Of a stretch of 60,530 nucleotides of DNA, positions 1 to 8,749 are shown piece by piece. The stretch comes from a bacterium (GTDB lineage Bacteria > Bacillota > Clostridia > Lachnospirales > Lachnospiraceae), in assembly GCA_028724545.1 (NCBI GenBank), contig JAQYCU010000059.1, positions 1 to 60,530 on the forward strand. Direction: 5' to 3'. Made by a program: the position numbers and the translations under genes. Each line of letters begins with the position of its first letter. The first letter of the stretch is position 1. The notes beneath the pieces are model-generated. The model worked only from the letters and a program-made list of their open reading frames with translations. It had not been told where the DNA came from and did not search any database.

Positions 1-216
1 TGGACGACGAGTTTTATTAACAGTACGAACAACTACAGCCTTAACAACATCACCCTTCTTTACAACACCGCCTGGTGTTGCATCTTTAACAGAAGCAACG
101 ATGACATCACCGATGTTGGCATATCTTCTGGTTGAACCACCCAAAACTCTGATACAAAGAAGTTCTTTAGCACCTGTATTATCAGCTACTTTAAGTCTTG
201 ATTCCTGCTGTACCAT
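1..216 (-). CDS. rplN: 50S ribosomal protein L14, partial (3' end off window)
   Basis: The 72 visible codons begin [20 protein letters not shown] and continue through the conserved L14 segments [20 protein letters not shown] and [11 protein letters not shown]14 is a 122-residue protein of the large-subunit interface, so about 50 C-terminal residues lie beyond the left edge. The start is the ATG at 214-216, preceded on the minus strand by ATGGAGGTAATC, a good ribosome binding site. It is the last visible gene of the S10 operon and follows rpsQ by 27 bases, the canonical order in Firmicutes. Confidence 0.97.
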   Translation of the reverse strand, partial: MVQQESRLKVADNTGAKELLCIRVLGGSTRRYANIGDVIVASVKDATPGGVVKKGDVVKAVVVRTVNKTRRP

Positions 217-243
217 GATTACCTCCATATTCCGCAAAATAAA

Positions 244-498
244 TTATTTTGCTCTCTCAATTACTTCTACAAGTCTCCATCTTTTATCCTTAGATAATGG
301 TCTTGTCTCCATAACTCTAACTCTGTCACCAATTTTGCATGTATTCTCTTCATCATGAGCTTTTAATTTGTAAGTTCTCTTGATGATTTTACCATAAAGT
401 GGATGCTTTACGTTATCTACTACTGCAACAACGATTGTCTTATCCATTTTATCACTAACAACCTTGCCTACACGAGTCTTTCTAAGATTTCTCTCCAC
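244..498 (-). CDS. rpsQ: 30S ribosomal protein S17
   Basis: The product is 84 residues beginning (V/M)[19 protein letters not shown] and carries the S17 OB-fold core ([31 protein letters not shown]). S17 is a primary 16S rRNA binder of the small subunit. I chose the GTG at 496-498 because AAAGGAGGACACGATC lies directly in front of it on the minus strand. The open frame extends upstream to an ATG near 543, but that stretch has no family similarity and would overlap rpmC. Length agrees with the usual 84-88 residues. Confidence 0.97.
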   Translation of the reverse strand: MERNLRKTRVGKVVSDKMDKTIVVAVVDNVKHPLYGKIIKRTYKLKAHDEENTCKIGDRVRVMETRPLSKDKRWRLVEVIERAK

Positions 499-543
499 GA
501 TCGTGTCCTCCTTTCCATGTTGTCTGCAAACGAATTGAATCAA

Positions 544-744
544 TTAGTTCTGTGCTGCTGCGAGCACTGTCTGAATTCTTGCGATATTCTTCTTAACTTC
601 TTTGATTCTACTTGTATTATCCAACTGGTTTGTTGCGTTCTGGAATCTTAAATTGAAAAGTTCCTTCTTTGCTGCAACTAAATCCTCGTTTAATTCTGCA
701 ACGGATTTACCTTTTAATTCTTCCATAAACTGCTTACTCTTCAC
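544..744 (-). CDS. rpmC: 50S ribosomal protein L29
   Basis: The product has 66 residues and the L29 helical-hairpin features [20 protein letters not shown] and [15 protein letters not shown]29 sits at the polypeptide exit tunnel of the large subunit. Two in-frame GTG codons are possible (751-753 and 742-744). The first is buried in the AGGAGG ribosome binding site, whereas the second lies 8 bases beyond it, so the second was chosen. The start overlaps the end of rplP by 11 bases, which suggests translational coupling. Confidence 0.95.
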   Translation of the reverse strand: MKSKQFMEELKGKSVAELNEDLVAAKKELFNLRFQNATNQLDNTSRIKEVKKNIARIQTVLAAAQN

Positions 745-1171
745 TGCCCGCACCTCCTTCTAAGTCTGCACGAGATACGACTTTACATTTAATAGGCAAC
801 TTGTGTGTTGCAAGACGTAAAGCTTCTCTTGCTACTTCTTCAGATACGCCTGAAATCTCGAACATTACGCGACCTGGCTTAACAACTGCTACCCAGTACT
901 CCAATGCACCTTTACCTTTACCCATTCGAGTTTCAGCTGGAGTCTTTGTTACTGGCTTGTCTGGGAAGATTTTAATCCAAACTTTACCACCACGCTTGAT
1001 ATAACGGGTCATAGCGACACGGGCTGCTTCAATCTGGTTGGATTTAATCCAAGCAGGCTCTAAAGCTACGATACCATATTCGCCGTTTGTGATTTTATTT
1101 CCTCTGAGCGCTTTTCCTGTCATTCTACCACGGAACTGCTTACGATGTTTTACTCTCTTTGGCATTAACAT
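734..1171 (-). CDS. rplP: 50S ribosomal protein L16
   Basis: The 145-residue protein starts [20 protein letters not shown], the typical L16 N-terminus of Firmicutes, and contains the conserved [10 protein letters not shown]-type segment (here [20 protein letters not shown]). L16 binds near the A site and helps organise the peptidyl transferase region. Its ATG shares one base with the rpsC stop codon (TAATG arrangement), and its end overlaps rpmC. Length matches the family (about 137-147). Confidence 0.97.
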   Translation of the reverse strand: MLMPKRVKHRKQFRGRMTGKALRGNKITNGEYGIVALEPAWIKSNQIEAARVAMTRYIKRGGKVWIKIFPDKPVTKTPAETRMGKGKGALEYWVAVVKPGRVMFEISGVSEEVAREALRLATHKLPIKCKVVSRADLEGGAGSEE

Positions 1172-1839
1172 TATTTATCGCTCCCTTCCTTTTTGTCATT
1201 CTTCTTGGCTGGAAGTACTTCGCCATTGTATATCCATACTTTTACACCAATTTTGCCGTAAGTTGTGTTTGCTTCAGCAAAACCGTAATCAATGTCAGCA
1301 CGTAATGTCTGAAGTGGGATATTTCCTTCGCTGTAAAACTCTGTACGAGCCATATCAGCACCACCAAGACGACCTGAGCAAGCTGCTTTGATTCCCTTAG
1401 CACCTGTCTTTAATGTTCTGCTCATTGCAGATTTCATAGCACGACGGAAGGAAACACGGTTTTCTAACTGCTGTGCAATGTTTTCAGCTACTAACTGTGC
1501 GTGTTTGTCAGGGTTCTTAACATCCATAATCTTGATGTCAAGTGCAACCTTTCTGTCTAACACTTTCACTAATTCTTTCTTTAAATTCTCAATTTCAGCT
1601 CCGCCTTTACCGATTACGAAACCAGGCTTTGCTGTATGAATGATAACTCTTACCTTGTCGGTAGGTCTTTCAATTTCAATCTTTGAAATACCAGCGCTGT
1701 ATAATTTCTTTTTAACAAATTCTCTAATCTTGTAATCTTCAACAAGATAATCTGCAAAATTGTCTTCTGCATACCAATTAGAATCCCAGTCACTGATAAC
1801 GCCGACTCTTAAACCATGAGGATTGACTTTCTGTCCCAT
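1171..1839 (-). CDS. rpsC: 30S ribosomal protein S3
   Basis: The 222-residue protein begins [20 protein letters not shown]. It carries a type II KH RNA-binding domain with the GxxG loop in [12 protein letters not shown] (about residues 72-83), and the C-terminal S3 domain [22 protein letters not shown]3 forms part of the mRNA entry channel. A GAAAGGAGATTAAA ribosome binding site precedes the ATG. The short lysine-rich C-terminus ([12 protein letters not shown]) is a common variable tail. Confidence 0.98.
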   Translation of the reverse strand: MGQKVNPHGLRVGVISDWDSNWYAEDNFADYLVEDYKIREFVKKKLYSAGISKIEIERPTDKVRVIIHTAKPGFVIGKGGAEIENLKKELVKVLDRKVALDIKIMDVKNPDKHAQLVAENIAQQLENRVSFRRAMKSAMSRTLKTGAKGIKAACSGRLGGADMARTEFYSEGNIPLQTLRADIDYGFAEANTTYGKIGVKVWIYNGEVLPAKKNDKKEGSDK

Positions 1840-1868
1840 TTTAATCTCCTTTCATAGACCATTTATTT

Positions 1869-2258
1869 CTAACGCTCGTTAAGAATAATTGTGATGTGAC
1901 TCATTCTCTTCTCGATACGGTAAGCTCTACCCTGAGCTCTTGGTCTGATTCTCTTCATTGTCGGTCCCTTATTTGCGAAACACTCTTCAATATATAAATC
2001 TGCTGGATTCATACCATTGTTGTTCTCAGCATTTGCAATTGCAGACTGTAATAATTTCAAAATGATGCTGGAAGCATATCTTGGGTTGTATGATAAAATA
2101 CCGATTGCTGTCTCTACATCTTTGCCTCTGATGGCGTCCAACACGTAACAAGCCTTCTGAACTGAAATTCTTGCATAAGATAACTTTGCTGAAGGTCTGG
2201 TGTCTTTCTGGTTGTCATTTCTCTCTCGCTTAATTTGAGATCTATGTCCCTTTGCCAT
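1869..2258 (-). CDS. rplV: 50S ribosomal protein L22
   Basis: The 129-residue product contains the L22 core (AKLSYARISVQKACYVLDAI) and the C-terminal beta-hairpin region MKRIRPRAQGRAYRIEKRMSH, which lines the exit tunnel and is the usual site of macrolide-resistance changes. The sequence there looks ordinary. There is a basic N-terminal extension of about 20 residues (MAKGHRSQIKRERNDNQKDT), often seen in Clostridia. A GAAAGGAGGCTTCACTA ribosome binding site supports the ATG start. Confidence 0.97.
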   Translation of the reverse strand: MAKGHRSQIKRERNDNQKDTRPSAKLSYARISVQKACYVLDAIRGKDVETAIGILSYNPRYASSIILKLLQSAIANAENNNGMNPADLYIEECFANKGPTMKRIRPRAQGRAYRIEKRMSHITIILNER

Positions 2259-2307
2259 TAGTGAAGCCTCCTTTCAAATAACTGCTTATTGTCTACGGTG
2301 TTACCGT

Positions 2308-2586
2308 TTATTTTTTACCTTTTTTCTCGTCTTTTCCATGTCCTCTGTAAGTTCTTGTTGTAACGAACTCACCAAGTTTATGTCCAACCATATCCTCTGT
2401 AACATATACAGGTACATGCTTTCTTCCATCATGTACTGCAAATGTTAATCCAACAAAAGATGGGAAAATAGTGGAACGACGAGACCATGTTTTAATAACC
2501 TGCTTGTCGCCTGATGCTACCATAGCATCTACCTTTTTCAGAAGGCTCTTGTCAGCGAAAGGTCCTTTTTTTAATGAACGTGCCAT
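2308..2586 (-). CDS. rpsS: 30S ribosomal protein S19
   Basis: The product is 92 residues, [20 protein letters not shown]..., with the S19 signature [31 protein letters not shown] split over about residues 44-75. S19 contacts S13 in the head of the small subunit. The ATG at 2584-2586 follows GATTGGAGGATACA. An upstream in-frame start would add only four residues (MEDT) and would include the ribosome binding site. It is 49 bases upstream of rplV. Confidence 0.97.
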   Translation of the reverse strand: MARSLKKGPFADKSLLKKVDAMVASGDKQVIKTWSRRSTIFPSFVGLTFAVHDGRKHVPVYVTEDMVGHKLGEFVTTRTYRGHGKDEKKGKK

Positions 2587-2641
2587 TGTATCCTCCAATC
2601 TGCCGGACTGTTCCGGCTATTCCTAACTCTTTACGAAGTGA

Positions 2642-3490
2642 CTATTTTGTGTTTAATGCTTTACCGTCTCTTCTTCTTACAATCATCTTGTTTGACTTAT
2701 TGTTCTTTTTACGTGTCTTCAAGCCAAGAGCAGGTTTACCCCATGGAGTACATGGACCTGGACGACCAATACCTGCCTTACCTTCACCACCACCGTGTGG
2801 ATGGTCATTAGGGTTCATAACAGAACCACGAACAGTAGGTCTGATACCCATGTTACGCTTACGTCCTGCCTTACCAATATTGACAAGTGCATGCTCACCA
2901 TTACCGATAACACCGATAGTTGCACGGCAGATGATTGGAACCATTCTCATTTCTCCGGATGGAAGTCTGAGTGTTGCATACTTTCCTTCTTTAGCCATCA
3001 GCTGTGCGCTGTTACCTGCTGCACGTACAAGCTGACCACCCTTACCCGGATAAAGTTCGATATTGTGAATCTGTGTACCTACTGGAATGTTTTCCAATGG
3101 AAGGCAGTTACCAACTTCGATTTCTGCTGTTGGTCCGTTAAGAACTTTCTGTCCAACCTTTAATCCGTTAGGAGCAAGGATATATGCCTTCTCTCCATCA
3201 GCATATGCGATTAATGCAATGTTTGCTGTTCTGTTTGGGTCGTACTCGATTGTCTTAACTGTTGCTGGTACACCATCTTTGTTTCTCTTGAAATCAATAA
3301 TTCTGTATTTTCTTCTAGCACCGCCACCACGATGTCTGACAGTAATTTTACCCTGTGCATTACGTCCGGCGTTTTTCTTCAATGACACTGTCAATGACTT
3401 CTCAGGCTTGTCGGCTGTAACCTCAACCTTATCAAGAACTGACATCTGTCTTCTGGAAGGTGTATATGGGTTAAATGTTTTAATTCCCAT
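2642..3490 (-). CDS. rplB: 50S ribosomal protein L2
   Basis: The 282-residue product begins [20 protein letters not shown] and ends with the very conserved [19 protein letters not shown] segment, which carries the His needed near the peptidyl transferase centre, followed by [15 protein letters not shown]. Start choice: the ATG at 3488-3490 follows GAAAGGAGAAAACGTC. An upstream in-frame ATG (MKGENV) would sit on that ribosome binding site. Unusually for this operon, 163 bases separate it from rplW. That spacer contains a duplicated piece of the rplW 3' end (see findings). Confidence 0.97.
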   Translation of the reverse strand: MGIKTFNPYTPSRRQMSVLDKVEVTADKPEKSLTVSLKKNAGRNAQGKITVRHRGGGARRKYRIIDFKRNKDGVPATVKTIEYDPNRTANIALIAYADGEKAYILAPNGLKVGQKVLNGPTAEIEVGNCLPLENIPVGTQIHNIELYPGKGGQLVRAAGNSAQLMAKEGKYATLRLPSGEMRMVPIICRATIGVIGNGEHALVNIGKAGRKRNMGIRPTVRGSVMNPNDHPHGGGEGKAGIGRPGPCTPWGKPALGLKTRKKNNKSNKMIVRRRDGKALNTK

Positions 3491-3604
3491 GACGTTTTCT
3501 CCTTTCAATTATCATTTTTATAAATGATTCACGCGCGATCGGTTTTCCACGCGATTTTTCACTTCATATCAGAACTGTATTTTTCCTACAGTCCTTCAAA
3601 ATCT

Positions 3605-3622
3605 CAATTTCTGAAGAAATTG
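3605..3622 (-). promoter_or_regulatory. Stem-loop in the rplW-rplB spacer
   Basis: A perfect 7-bp stem (CAATTTC / GAAATTG) with a 4-base loop is visible on the transcribed strand. It overlaps the duplicated rplW tail and lies about 115 bases before the rplB start. There is no U-tract after it, so termination is unlikely; processing or translational control of rplB is possible. This is seen only as sequence symmetry. Confidence 0.4.
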
Positions 3623-3653
3623 TTTTTACATTGATTTATCTCAGAACCAATTT

Positions 3654-3953
3654 CTACAGTCCTTCAAAAATCTCAATTTCTTTAGAGTCCTCTGTCAACT
3701 GAACGATAGCTTTCTTTCTCTTAGCTGTCTTTCCTGATGTTCTTCCACGACGACGTGTTTTACCATCTAAGTTCATTGTGTTGACCTTAGCAACCTTTGT
3801 TCCTTCAAAGAGTTTCTCAACTGCTTCTTTAATCTGGCTCTTAGTTGCGTCAGGGTGTACAGAGAATGTATACTTTTTCTCTTCCATAGCCATCATAGAT
3901 TTCTCTGTTACTAATGGTTTCAGGATAATGTCATAATATTTTAAATCTGCCAT
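3654..3953 (-). CDS. rplW: 50S ribosomal protein L23
   Basis: The 99-residue product ([20 protein letters not shown]...) has the L23 hallmarks [27 protein letters not shown] and [17 protein letters not shown]23 is the docking site for trigger factor and SRP at the exit tunnel. Its ATG shares one base with the rplD stop codon. The last nine codons and the stop are repeated about 40 bases downstream. Confidence 0.97.
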   Translation of the reverse strand: MADLKYYDIILKPLVTEKSMMAMEEKKYTFSVHPDATKSQIKEAVEKLFEGTKVAKVNTMNLDGKTRRRGRTSGKTAKRKKAIVQLTEDSKEIEIFEGL

Positions 3954-4576
3954 TATGCGTACACCTCCTCAATCTTAGATACAGCACTCTTTGTAATAAC
4001 AACTGTATCATATTTTAAGATATCATATACATTGATTGCATTTGTTAATACAACGCGAACACCTTCAATGTTTCTTGCTGAAAGAGCAACATTGTCATTG
4101 TCCTCCCCGTCAATTACAACCAAAGCTTTCTTTACTTTTAATGCATCAAGTACATTTACCATTTTCTTTGTCTTGATTTCATCGAATTTCAGAGAATCCA
4201 TAACAAAGAATTTATCTTCGTTTACTCTTGATGTAAGAGCAGACTTGATTGCGTTTGCTTTTTCTTTCTTGTTCATCTTGAAAGAATAATCTCTAGGTGT
4301 TGGAGCAAATACAACTCCACCGCCTGTCCACTGTGGAGCTCTGATAGAACCCTGTCTTGCATGTCCGGTTCCTTTCTGTCTCCAAGGTTTCTTTCCACCG
4401 CCACGTACTTCAGAACGTGTCTTTGCTTTCTGAGTACCCTGACGCTTATTTGCAAGCTGTAATACAACAGCCATATGCATTAAATGTTCATTAACATTAG
4501 CAGCGAATACGTTGTCATTTAAATCCATCTTTCCAACTTCGCTACCTTCCATATTATAAACAGATACGTTAGCCAT
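3953..4576 (-). CDS. rplD: 50S ribosomal protein L4
   Basis: The 207-residue protein has the long L4 loop with [20 protein letters not shown] and [19 protein letters not shown], which reaches into the exit tunnel. The globular part follows ([20 protein letters not shown]). In gamma-proteobacteria L4 also represses its own S10 operon through the leader; whether that happens here cannot be read from the protein. A AGAAAGGAGGAACACACAG ribosome binding site precedes the ATG. It is 26 bases downstream of rplC. Confidence 0.97.
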   Translation of the reverse strand: MANVSVYNMEGSEVGKMDLNDNVFAANVNEHLMHMAVVLQLANKRQGTQKAKTRSEVRGGGKKPWRQKGTGHARQGSIRAPQWTGGGVVFAPTPRDYSFKMNKKEKANAIKSALTSRVNEDKFFVMDSLKFDEIKTKKMVNVLDALKVKKALVVIDGEDNDNVALSARNIEGVRVVLTNAINVYDILKYDTVVITKSAVSKIEEVYA

Positions 4577-4602
4577 CTGTGTGTTCCTCCTTTCTAAAAG
4601 AA

Positions 4603-5286
4603 TTATTTCGCAGCCTTAACGCTTTCTTTTAACATTACACAAGATTTCTTAGGTCCTGGAACTGCACCCTTAACAAGGATTAAGTTCTGGTCTGCATCAA
4701 CTCTGACAATTTCAAGGTTCTGGATAGTAACCTTTACGCCACCCATGCGTCCTGGCATCTTTTTGCCCTTGAATACACGGCTAGGGTCAGAACAAGCACC
4801 GTTGGAACCTGCATGTCTGTGGAACTTAGAACCATGTCCCATAGGTCCTCTGTGAAGACCATGTCTTTTGATAGCACCCTGGAAACCTTTACCCTTTGTT
4901 GTGCCGCTGACATCAATCTTGTCACCAGCTTCAAAGATATCTGCCTTGATTTCCTGACCAAGTGTATACTCTTCTGCGTTTTCAAACTTGAACTCTTTTA
5001 GATATCTCTTACCAGAAACACCTGCCTTAGCAAAGTGACCCTGTAATGGTTTGTTTACACCATGAGTTCTCTTTACTTCCTTCTTGCCTGTAGCGTCTTT
5101 GCTGATAACTTTGTCTTTCTTGTCAACAAAACCTACCTGCACTGCACTGTAACCGTCGTTCTCAACTGTCTTTACCTGAGTTACAAAGCAAGGACCAGCC
5201 TGAAGTACAGTTACTGGAGTTAATACTCCGTTTTCGTTGAAGATCTGTGTCATTCCGACCTTCGTAGCTAAAATAGCTTTGTTCAT
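4603..5286 (-). CDS. rplC: 50S ribosomal protein L3
   Basis: The product is 227 residues, starts [20 protein letters not shown] and contains the L3 signature [20 protein letters not shown] and [21 protein letters not shown]3 nucleates 50S assembly. It is somewhat longer than the E. coli protein (209), with an extra segment around residues 60-75, which is usual in Clostridia. The ATG is preceded by AACAGGAGGTGCATTTAGA. A 126-base spacer with a perfect hairpin separates it from rpsJ. Confidence 0.97.
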   Translation of the reverse strand: MNKAILATKVGMTQIFNENGVLTPVTVLQAGPCFVTQVKTVENDGYSAVQVGFVDKKDKVISKDATGKKEVKRTHGVNKPLQGHFAKAGVSGKRYLKEFKFENAEEYTLGQEIKADIFEAGDKIDVSGTTKGKGFQGAIKRHGLHRGPMGHGSKFHRHAGSNGACSDPSRVFKGKKMPGRMGGVKVTIQNLEIVRVDADQNLILVKGAVPGPKKSCVMLKESVKAAK

Positions 5287-5316
5287 TCTAAATGCACCTC
5301 CTGTTAATCTACAGCG

Positions 5317-5340
5317 GATTTCATTACTATGAATGAAATC
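5317..5340 (-). promoter_or_regulatory. Stem-loop in the rpsJ-rplC spacer
   Basis: A perfect 9-bp stem (GATTTCATT / AATGAAATC) with a 6-base loop lies about 15 bases before the rplC ribosome binding site on the transcribed strand. No U-tract follows, so it is unlikely to be a terminator. Its position suggests RNA processing or translational control of rplC. Confidence 0.45.
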
Positions 5341-5412
5341 ATCCTAGATGGTCTATAATGTGCAAGTTCGTAAACCAAAAACTTAGTTTATATAAACCCT
5401 AAGGACTTACTC

Positions 5413-5730
5413 TTATTTTTCTTTCATTTTTAATACAACAGCAACACCAGATGGCATTTCCATTTTTGTTAATGCTTCAATGGTCTTCTGTGTAGGAGCG
5501 ATAACATCAATCAGTCTTTTATGAGTTCTCTGCTCGAACTGCTCTCTGGAATCTTTGTACTTATGAACAGCACGAAGAATTGTAACAACTTCCTTCTTAG
5601 TAGGAAGAGGTACAGGACCGCTAACCTTAGCCCCTGTCTTCTTAACTGTTTCAATGATTTTTCCAGCAGCATGATCAATCTGATTGTGGTCATACGCTTT
5701 CAGTGTAATTCTCATTACATTTGTTGCCAT
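5413..5730 (-). CDS. rpsJ: 30S ribosomal protein S10
   Basis: The 105-residue product ([20 protein letters not shown]...) contains the S10 signatures [26 protein letters not shown] and [17 protein letters not shown]10 (NusE) belongs to the 30S head and also to the NusB-NusE antitermination complex. The start is the ATG at 5728-5730, preceded by AAAGGAGGCGGC and seven T. It is the first gene of the operon, behind a leader of about 290 bases. Confidence 0.98.
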   Translation of the reverse strand: MATNVMRITLKAYDHNQIDHAAGKIIETVKKTGAKVSGPVPLPTKKEVVTILRAVHKYKDSREQFEQRTHKRLIDVIAPTQKTIEALTKMEMPSGVAVVLKMKEK

Positions 5731-5760
5731 AAAAAAAGCCGCCTCCTTTTCGCACTTTTG

Positions 5761-6017
5761 CAGACATTACTGATCTTGGATTTCTCCATGTCTGTTTACT
5801 TGAGCGGAACAAGTGGTGACTGTACACTTAACCGGGCGTGTCCTGTTTCGGTTTACAATTAAACAGAACATCCCCCTCTGCATTTCGCAGAATTATACTA
5901 TTGTACAGTGACTTGTCGCCAGTTTCCTAACTTGACATTCGCTCCACGGAAAACCTGCAACCTCAATATTTTCAAGGTGCAGCAACCTCACGCTTCATCG
6001 CTATCAATGTCACAGCA
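5761..6017 (-). promoter_or_regulatory. Structured 5' leader of the S10 operon mRNA
   Basis: Between the predicted transcription start near 6017 and the rpsJ ribosome binding site the transcribed strand can form several helices. The outer long-range stem pairs 5911-5916 with 5809-5814 and 5903-5909 with 5819-5825. It encloses two hairpins, 5840-5869 (9 bp with one wobble) and 5877-5891 (5 bp). A separate 7-bp stem-loop, 5761-5794, lies just before the ribosome binding site. Leaders of S10 operons are known sites of feedback by L4 in E. coli; the same role here is inference. Confidence 0.5.
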
Positions 6018-6023
6018 AGAGTT

Positions 6024-6052
6024 ATTATACTATAGTTTTTCTGCTTTGGCAA
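6024..6052 (-). promoter_or_regulatory. Promoter of the S10 operon
   Basis: On the minus strand TTGCCA (6047-6052) is separated by exactly 17 bases from TATAAT (6024-6029), a strong housekeeping-sigma promoter. It is preceded by a long A-rich tract with 21-bp repeats (6086-6140) suited to act as an UP element. Transcription would start near 6017. Confidence 0.85.
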
Positions 6053-6085
6053 GTGTTTTTTTGCGATTTTTTTATTTATTTTTTT

Positions 6086-6148
6086 CAGTTTTTGCAGTTG
6101 TTTTTTCAGTTTTTGCAGTTGTTTTTTCAGTTTTTGCAATTCGGTTTT
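6086..6148 (-). repeat. 21-bp phased A-tract repeats upstream of the S10 promoter
   Basis: Three tandem copies (starting at 6086, 6107 and 6128) read TGCAAAAACTGAAAAAAC.. on the minus strand, the third degenerating after about 12 bases. The period is 21 bp, two helical turns, so the A-tracts are in phase and the DNA should be curved. The stretch 6053-6190 is nearly pure A/T-tracts. It probably boosts the S10 promoter by alpha-CTD contact or curvature. Confidence 0.7.
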
Positions 6149-6218
6149 TTATAATTTTTTCAATTGTTTCCCTTTTTTCGCTTTTTGCATTTTAGTTCAT
6201 TACGTTCCTATTATATAT

Positions 6219-6250
6219 GAAAAAACTACGGGGCACATCTGCTCCGTAGC
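6219..6250 (-). terminator. Terminator of the ABC transporter operon
   Basis: On the minus strand a stem CTACGG..CCGTAG, extended by GCA/TGC across one mismatch, is followed by TTTTTT. It closes the operon that ends with the permease at 6278 and insulates the S10 operon. It closely resembles the terminator at 11350-11380, which lies behind spoVG. Confidence 0.85.
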
Positions 6251-6277
6251 TTCCTCTTACTATACATGAATATCTTT

Positions 6278-7111
6278 TTACAAATTAATATCTTCCTTTT
6301 TAAATATGTAATAACCCAATATGACGCACGCAACAATTCCCACAGTCAATGCAATAATTGACGCATTGCAGTCAAGCCCGTTCTTACTGATACAGTCCAT
6401 ACGATATGGCATTCCCCAGTTTCCCGGCAAAAGCCAGCTGGTGATATAAGTAGAACCTACCAGAACAGCAAAAACGATACAAAAAGAAATCATTGGCTCC
6501 AGCAAAAAGCTCAATACCATTTGTAACATTCCTAGCAGTACTGCCAGCAATATCGGCTGCACTATTGTAATAAGAAACAACCTCGTCATAGAAATTTTCA
6601 TAAATGACATTTTTGCAAACTCTGCCATCATATCAGCTGTCGGATGCAAATCAAACGCTATGTTGTTTCCCAAAGCATAAATTGCAATCACGGCAAAACT
6701 AATGCCAAAATAAAGCATTACAGACAATGCACACCAACAGCACTTGCCTATCCACCATTGTAAACGGCTCTTAGAACGTACAATAACCTGATATCCCCAG
6801 ACCGTCAGGTCATTTACCGGATATGCATTGACAGATACTAACAAAAGAGTATAGTAAGTTACCCAGATAACCGGCACCTGATACAAAGTATACAAATCAA
6901 ACCGGTATGGTTTTTTTCCTTCTATCAGACAAATCCAGAAATCCATTATCGTTGGCTGCTGCTGAAAATCGCCTGCTTGTATATATCCCATCGCTTTGTT
7001 GCTCTGGCTGATGCAAAATACCAGCGTCAATAGCACCGGCAGCCATAAATACATCATTCTTTTTCCAATTCCTTCTCGTATATCATATTTGCATATTTTC
7101 CACAATTTCAT
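6278..7111 (-). CDS. ABC-2 type transporter permease (second permease of the block)
   Basis: This is a 277-residue integral membrane protein with about six hydrophobic segments (roughly residues 20-38, 80-100, 125-150, 180-205, 208-232, 250-272) and no other recognisable domain. The pattern of N-terminal anchor, long loop and five helices is typical of permeases of bacteriocin-immunity or antibiotic-resistance ABC-2 systems. The start lies 5 bases behind the ATPase gene and uses a GAGGGCGAG ribosome binding site inside it, so the two are co-translated. Substrate unknown. It is the last gene before the terminator at 6219-6250. Confidence 0.75.
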   Translation of the reverse strand: MKLWKICKYDIREGIGKRMMYLWLPVLLTLVFCISQSNKAMGYIQAGDFQQQPTIMDFWICLIEGKKPYRFDLYTLYQVPVIWVTYYTLLLVSVNAYPVNDLTVWGYQVIVRSKSRLQWWIGKCCWCALSVMLYFGISFAVIAIYALGNNIAFDLHPTADMMAEFAKMSFMKISMTRLFLITIVQPILLAVLLGMLQMVLSFLLEPMISFCIVFAVLVGSTYITSWLLPGNWGMPYRMDCISKNGLDCNASIIALTVGIVACVILGYYIFKKEDINL

Positions 7112-7116
7112 AGTAT

Positions 7117-7770
7117 CTACTCGCCCTCTCTTCTTATTTCTTCCGAAATAATTACACCCTCACGCATCTGAATAATTTCGTCTGCCAAAAGTGCCATCTC
7201 TTCCTTGTCATGACATGCTACTATGATGATACGCTCATCCGAGCATAAAGAACGTATTACCTTTCGTATCTCTTCCACGCCCTCTCCATCGATAGCATTA
7301 ATCGGTTCATCCAGAAGAATAATTTCCGGTTTTCCCATAATGGCAGCAGCCACACCCAGTCTTTGCTTCATACCCAGCGAATACTTTCCATACTTTTTCT
7401 TGCCGGCTGATTCCAGACCAACCTGCACTAATAGTTCTTTTATCTCTTCGTCCGAAACATTTCCCTGAAGCATAGCAAGCATTTTTAAATTGTCAAAACC
7501 GGAGTAATCTGCCAGAAAGGATGGATTTTCTATCAAAATACCAATACTTTCCGGTATGGAAATATCCTTGTGAAGTTCTTTGCCATTAATCACAACACGT
7601 CCTTTTGTCGGCAAAATCAGCCCTGCGATTGTACGCATTAACATCGTTTTTCCACATCCATTTTTGCCTTGCAAACCATATATCGTTCCACCTGTCAGTT
7701 CTAGATTAATATCTTTTAATACCAGGTTCCCTTTTATTTTCTTTTCCAGTCCCTGTATCTCTATTTTCAT
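7117..7770 (-). CDS. ABC transporter ATP-binding protein
   Basis: This is a 217-residue single nucleotide-binding domain with Walker A GKNGCGKT (about residue 37), signature YSLGMKQRL, Walker B IILLDEP, and H-loop ACHD. The short length, and the GLQGKNGCGKT start of the loop, fit the BcrA/NatA-like group that powers ABC-2 permeases in peptide immunity and export. It is flanked by two permease genes of different sequence (6278-7111 and 7883-8737), suggesting a heterodimeric channel. The ATG follows GAAAAGAGGAGTGCAATATT. Confidence 0.92.
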   Translation of the reverse strand: MKIEIQGLEKKIKGNLVLKDINLELTGGTIYGLQGKNGCGKTMLMRTIAGLILPTKGRVVINGKELHKDISIPESIGILIENPSFLADYSGFDNLKMLAMLQGNVSDEEIKELLVQVGLESAGKKKYGKYSLGMKQRLGVAAAIMGKPEIILLDEPINAIDGEGVEEIRKVIRSLCSDERIIIVACHDKEEMALLADEIIQMREGVIISEEIRREGE

Positions 7771-7882
7771 AATATTGCACTCCTCTTTTCATCCCATATC
7801 AATCGATTTTCTCGCTCCTGCTTTCTATCCTGTTGCAGCATTTCTTTCATTAATTATCTTCGCATCTTTTTCCGACACATTT

Positions 7883-8737
7883 CTATACCACCTTTTCTCT
7901 TCGCTTTCCAATAATATAGAACAGCAGAAAAGATACCAATGTGCCCAGTAAGCAATATAGTAAAACAAAACTTACCGTCATATTTTCATGTGCACCCGTT
8001 GCCATCGGATTAATGATATGCATTACCGTCCATTTGTTCCATCGAAATTCCGAAAAAATAAAATTCTGCAAAAGATAAATCAAAAACGGTGAAAATAAAA
8101 CTACCAGATAATTCTTGGCAAAATAAGAAATACTAAGAGCCAGCGTCGCCAGCATCCCTCCAAACAGCATATCAATGCCCAGATAACATAGCAGATACAG
8201 CCACGTTTTCGTATAATAAAACTCGGATAACATTGTAATATCCTGCACAGCACTCTGGTATGTCATCTGATTTGGATTCAAAAACGGAAAACATAACGAA
8301 GCCAGAAAGAAACTACATACAAGAGGAAAAACAGACGCTATCGCTCCTGATGCAAAAGTAGAAAAAAATTTCGATATCATATATGTCTTCTTTTTAGTTT
8401 TTACCAAAATATTTTTTACATATCCACTGTTTTCATCCCCGAAAAAACTAGTTGCAAATGGCAGTGCTGCAAATATAGGAAATAAGTAATAATAAATCTG
8501 ATTAAACACCGTATAACCTTCTCCTCCTATAAAGGATTCGTAGACCACATTAGGATATATTCCAATGGCATAGTCGCCATTGGAAAGCATAAAATCTTTA
8601 TTAAACTCTTCATTAAAACGATATAATGTCTGAAATCCCACAAAATGGCCAGCTGCCAAAATAAATCCCAGAAGCAGGGAGATTTTCATCCCACTACTCT
8701 TTATTGCTCTTTTCCATTCAAACTGAAGTGTATTCAT
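7883..8737 (-). CDS. ABC-2 type transporter permease (first permease of the block)
   Basis: The 284-residue membrane protein has an N-terminal helix (about residues 17-36), a long extracytoplasmic segment with FIGGEGYTVFNQIYYYLFPI, and four or five further helices, ending in IIGKRREKVV. The segment FGDENSGYVKNILVKT is typical of ABC-2 permeases of the lantibiotic-immunity type, where a GxxKN sequence follows the second helix. It is 112 bases upstream of its presumed ATPase and 12 bases downstream of the membrane-anchored protein gene. Substrate not known; a secreted peptide or protein, or an antimicrobial, is the likely cargo from context. Confidence 0.75.
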   Translation of the reverse strand: MNTLQFEWKRAIKSSGMKISLLLGFILAAGHFVGFQTLYRFNEEFNKDFMLSNGDYAIGIYPNVVYESFIGGEGYTVFNQIYYYLFPIFAALPFATSFFGDENSGYVKNILVKTKKKTYMISKFFSTFASGAIASVFPLVCSFFLASLCFPFLNPNQMTYQSAVQDITMLSEFYYTKTWLYLLCYLGIDMLFGGMLATLALSISYFAKNYLVVLFSPFLIYLLQNFIFSEFRWNKWTVMHIINPMATGAHENMTVSFVLLYCLLGTLVSFLLFYIIGKRREKVV

Positions 8738-8749
8738 TGTTAATCTCCT

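Noticed and set aside
3586-3612. Extra ribosomal protein fragment gene in the rplW-rplB spacer
   Set aside because: Only nine codons are duplicated, with a frameshifting one-base deletion and no start; it is a sequence repeat, not a gene.
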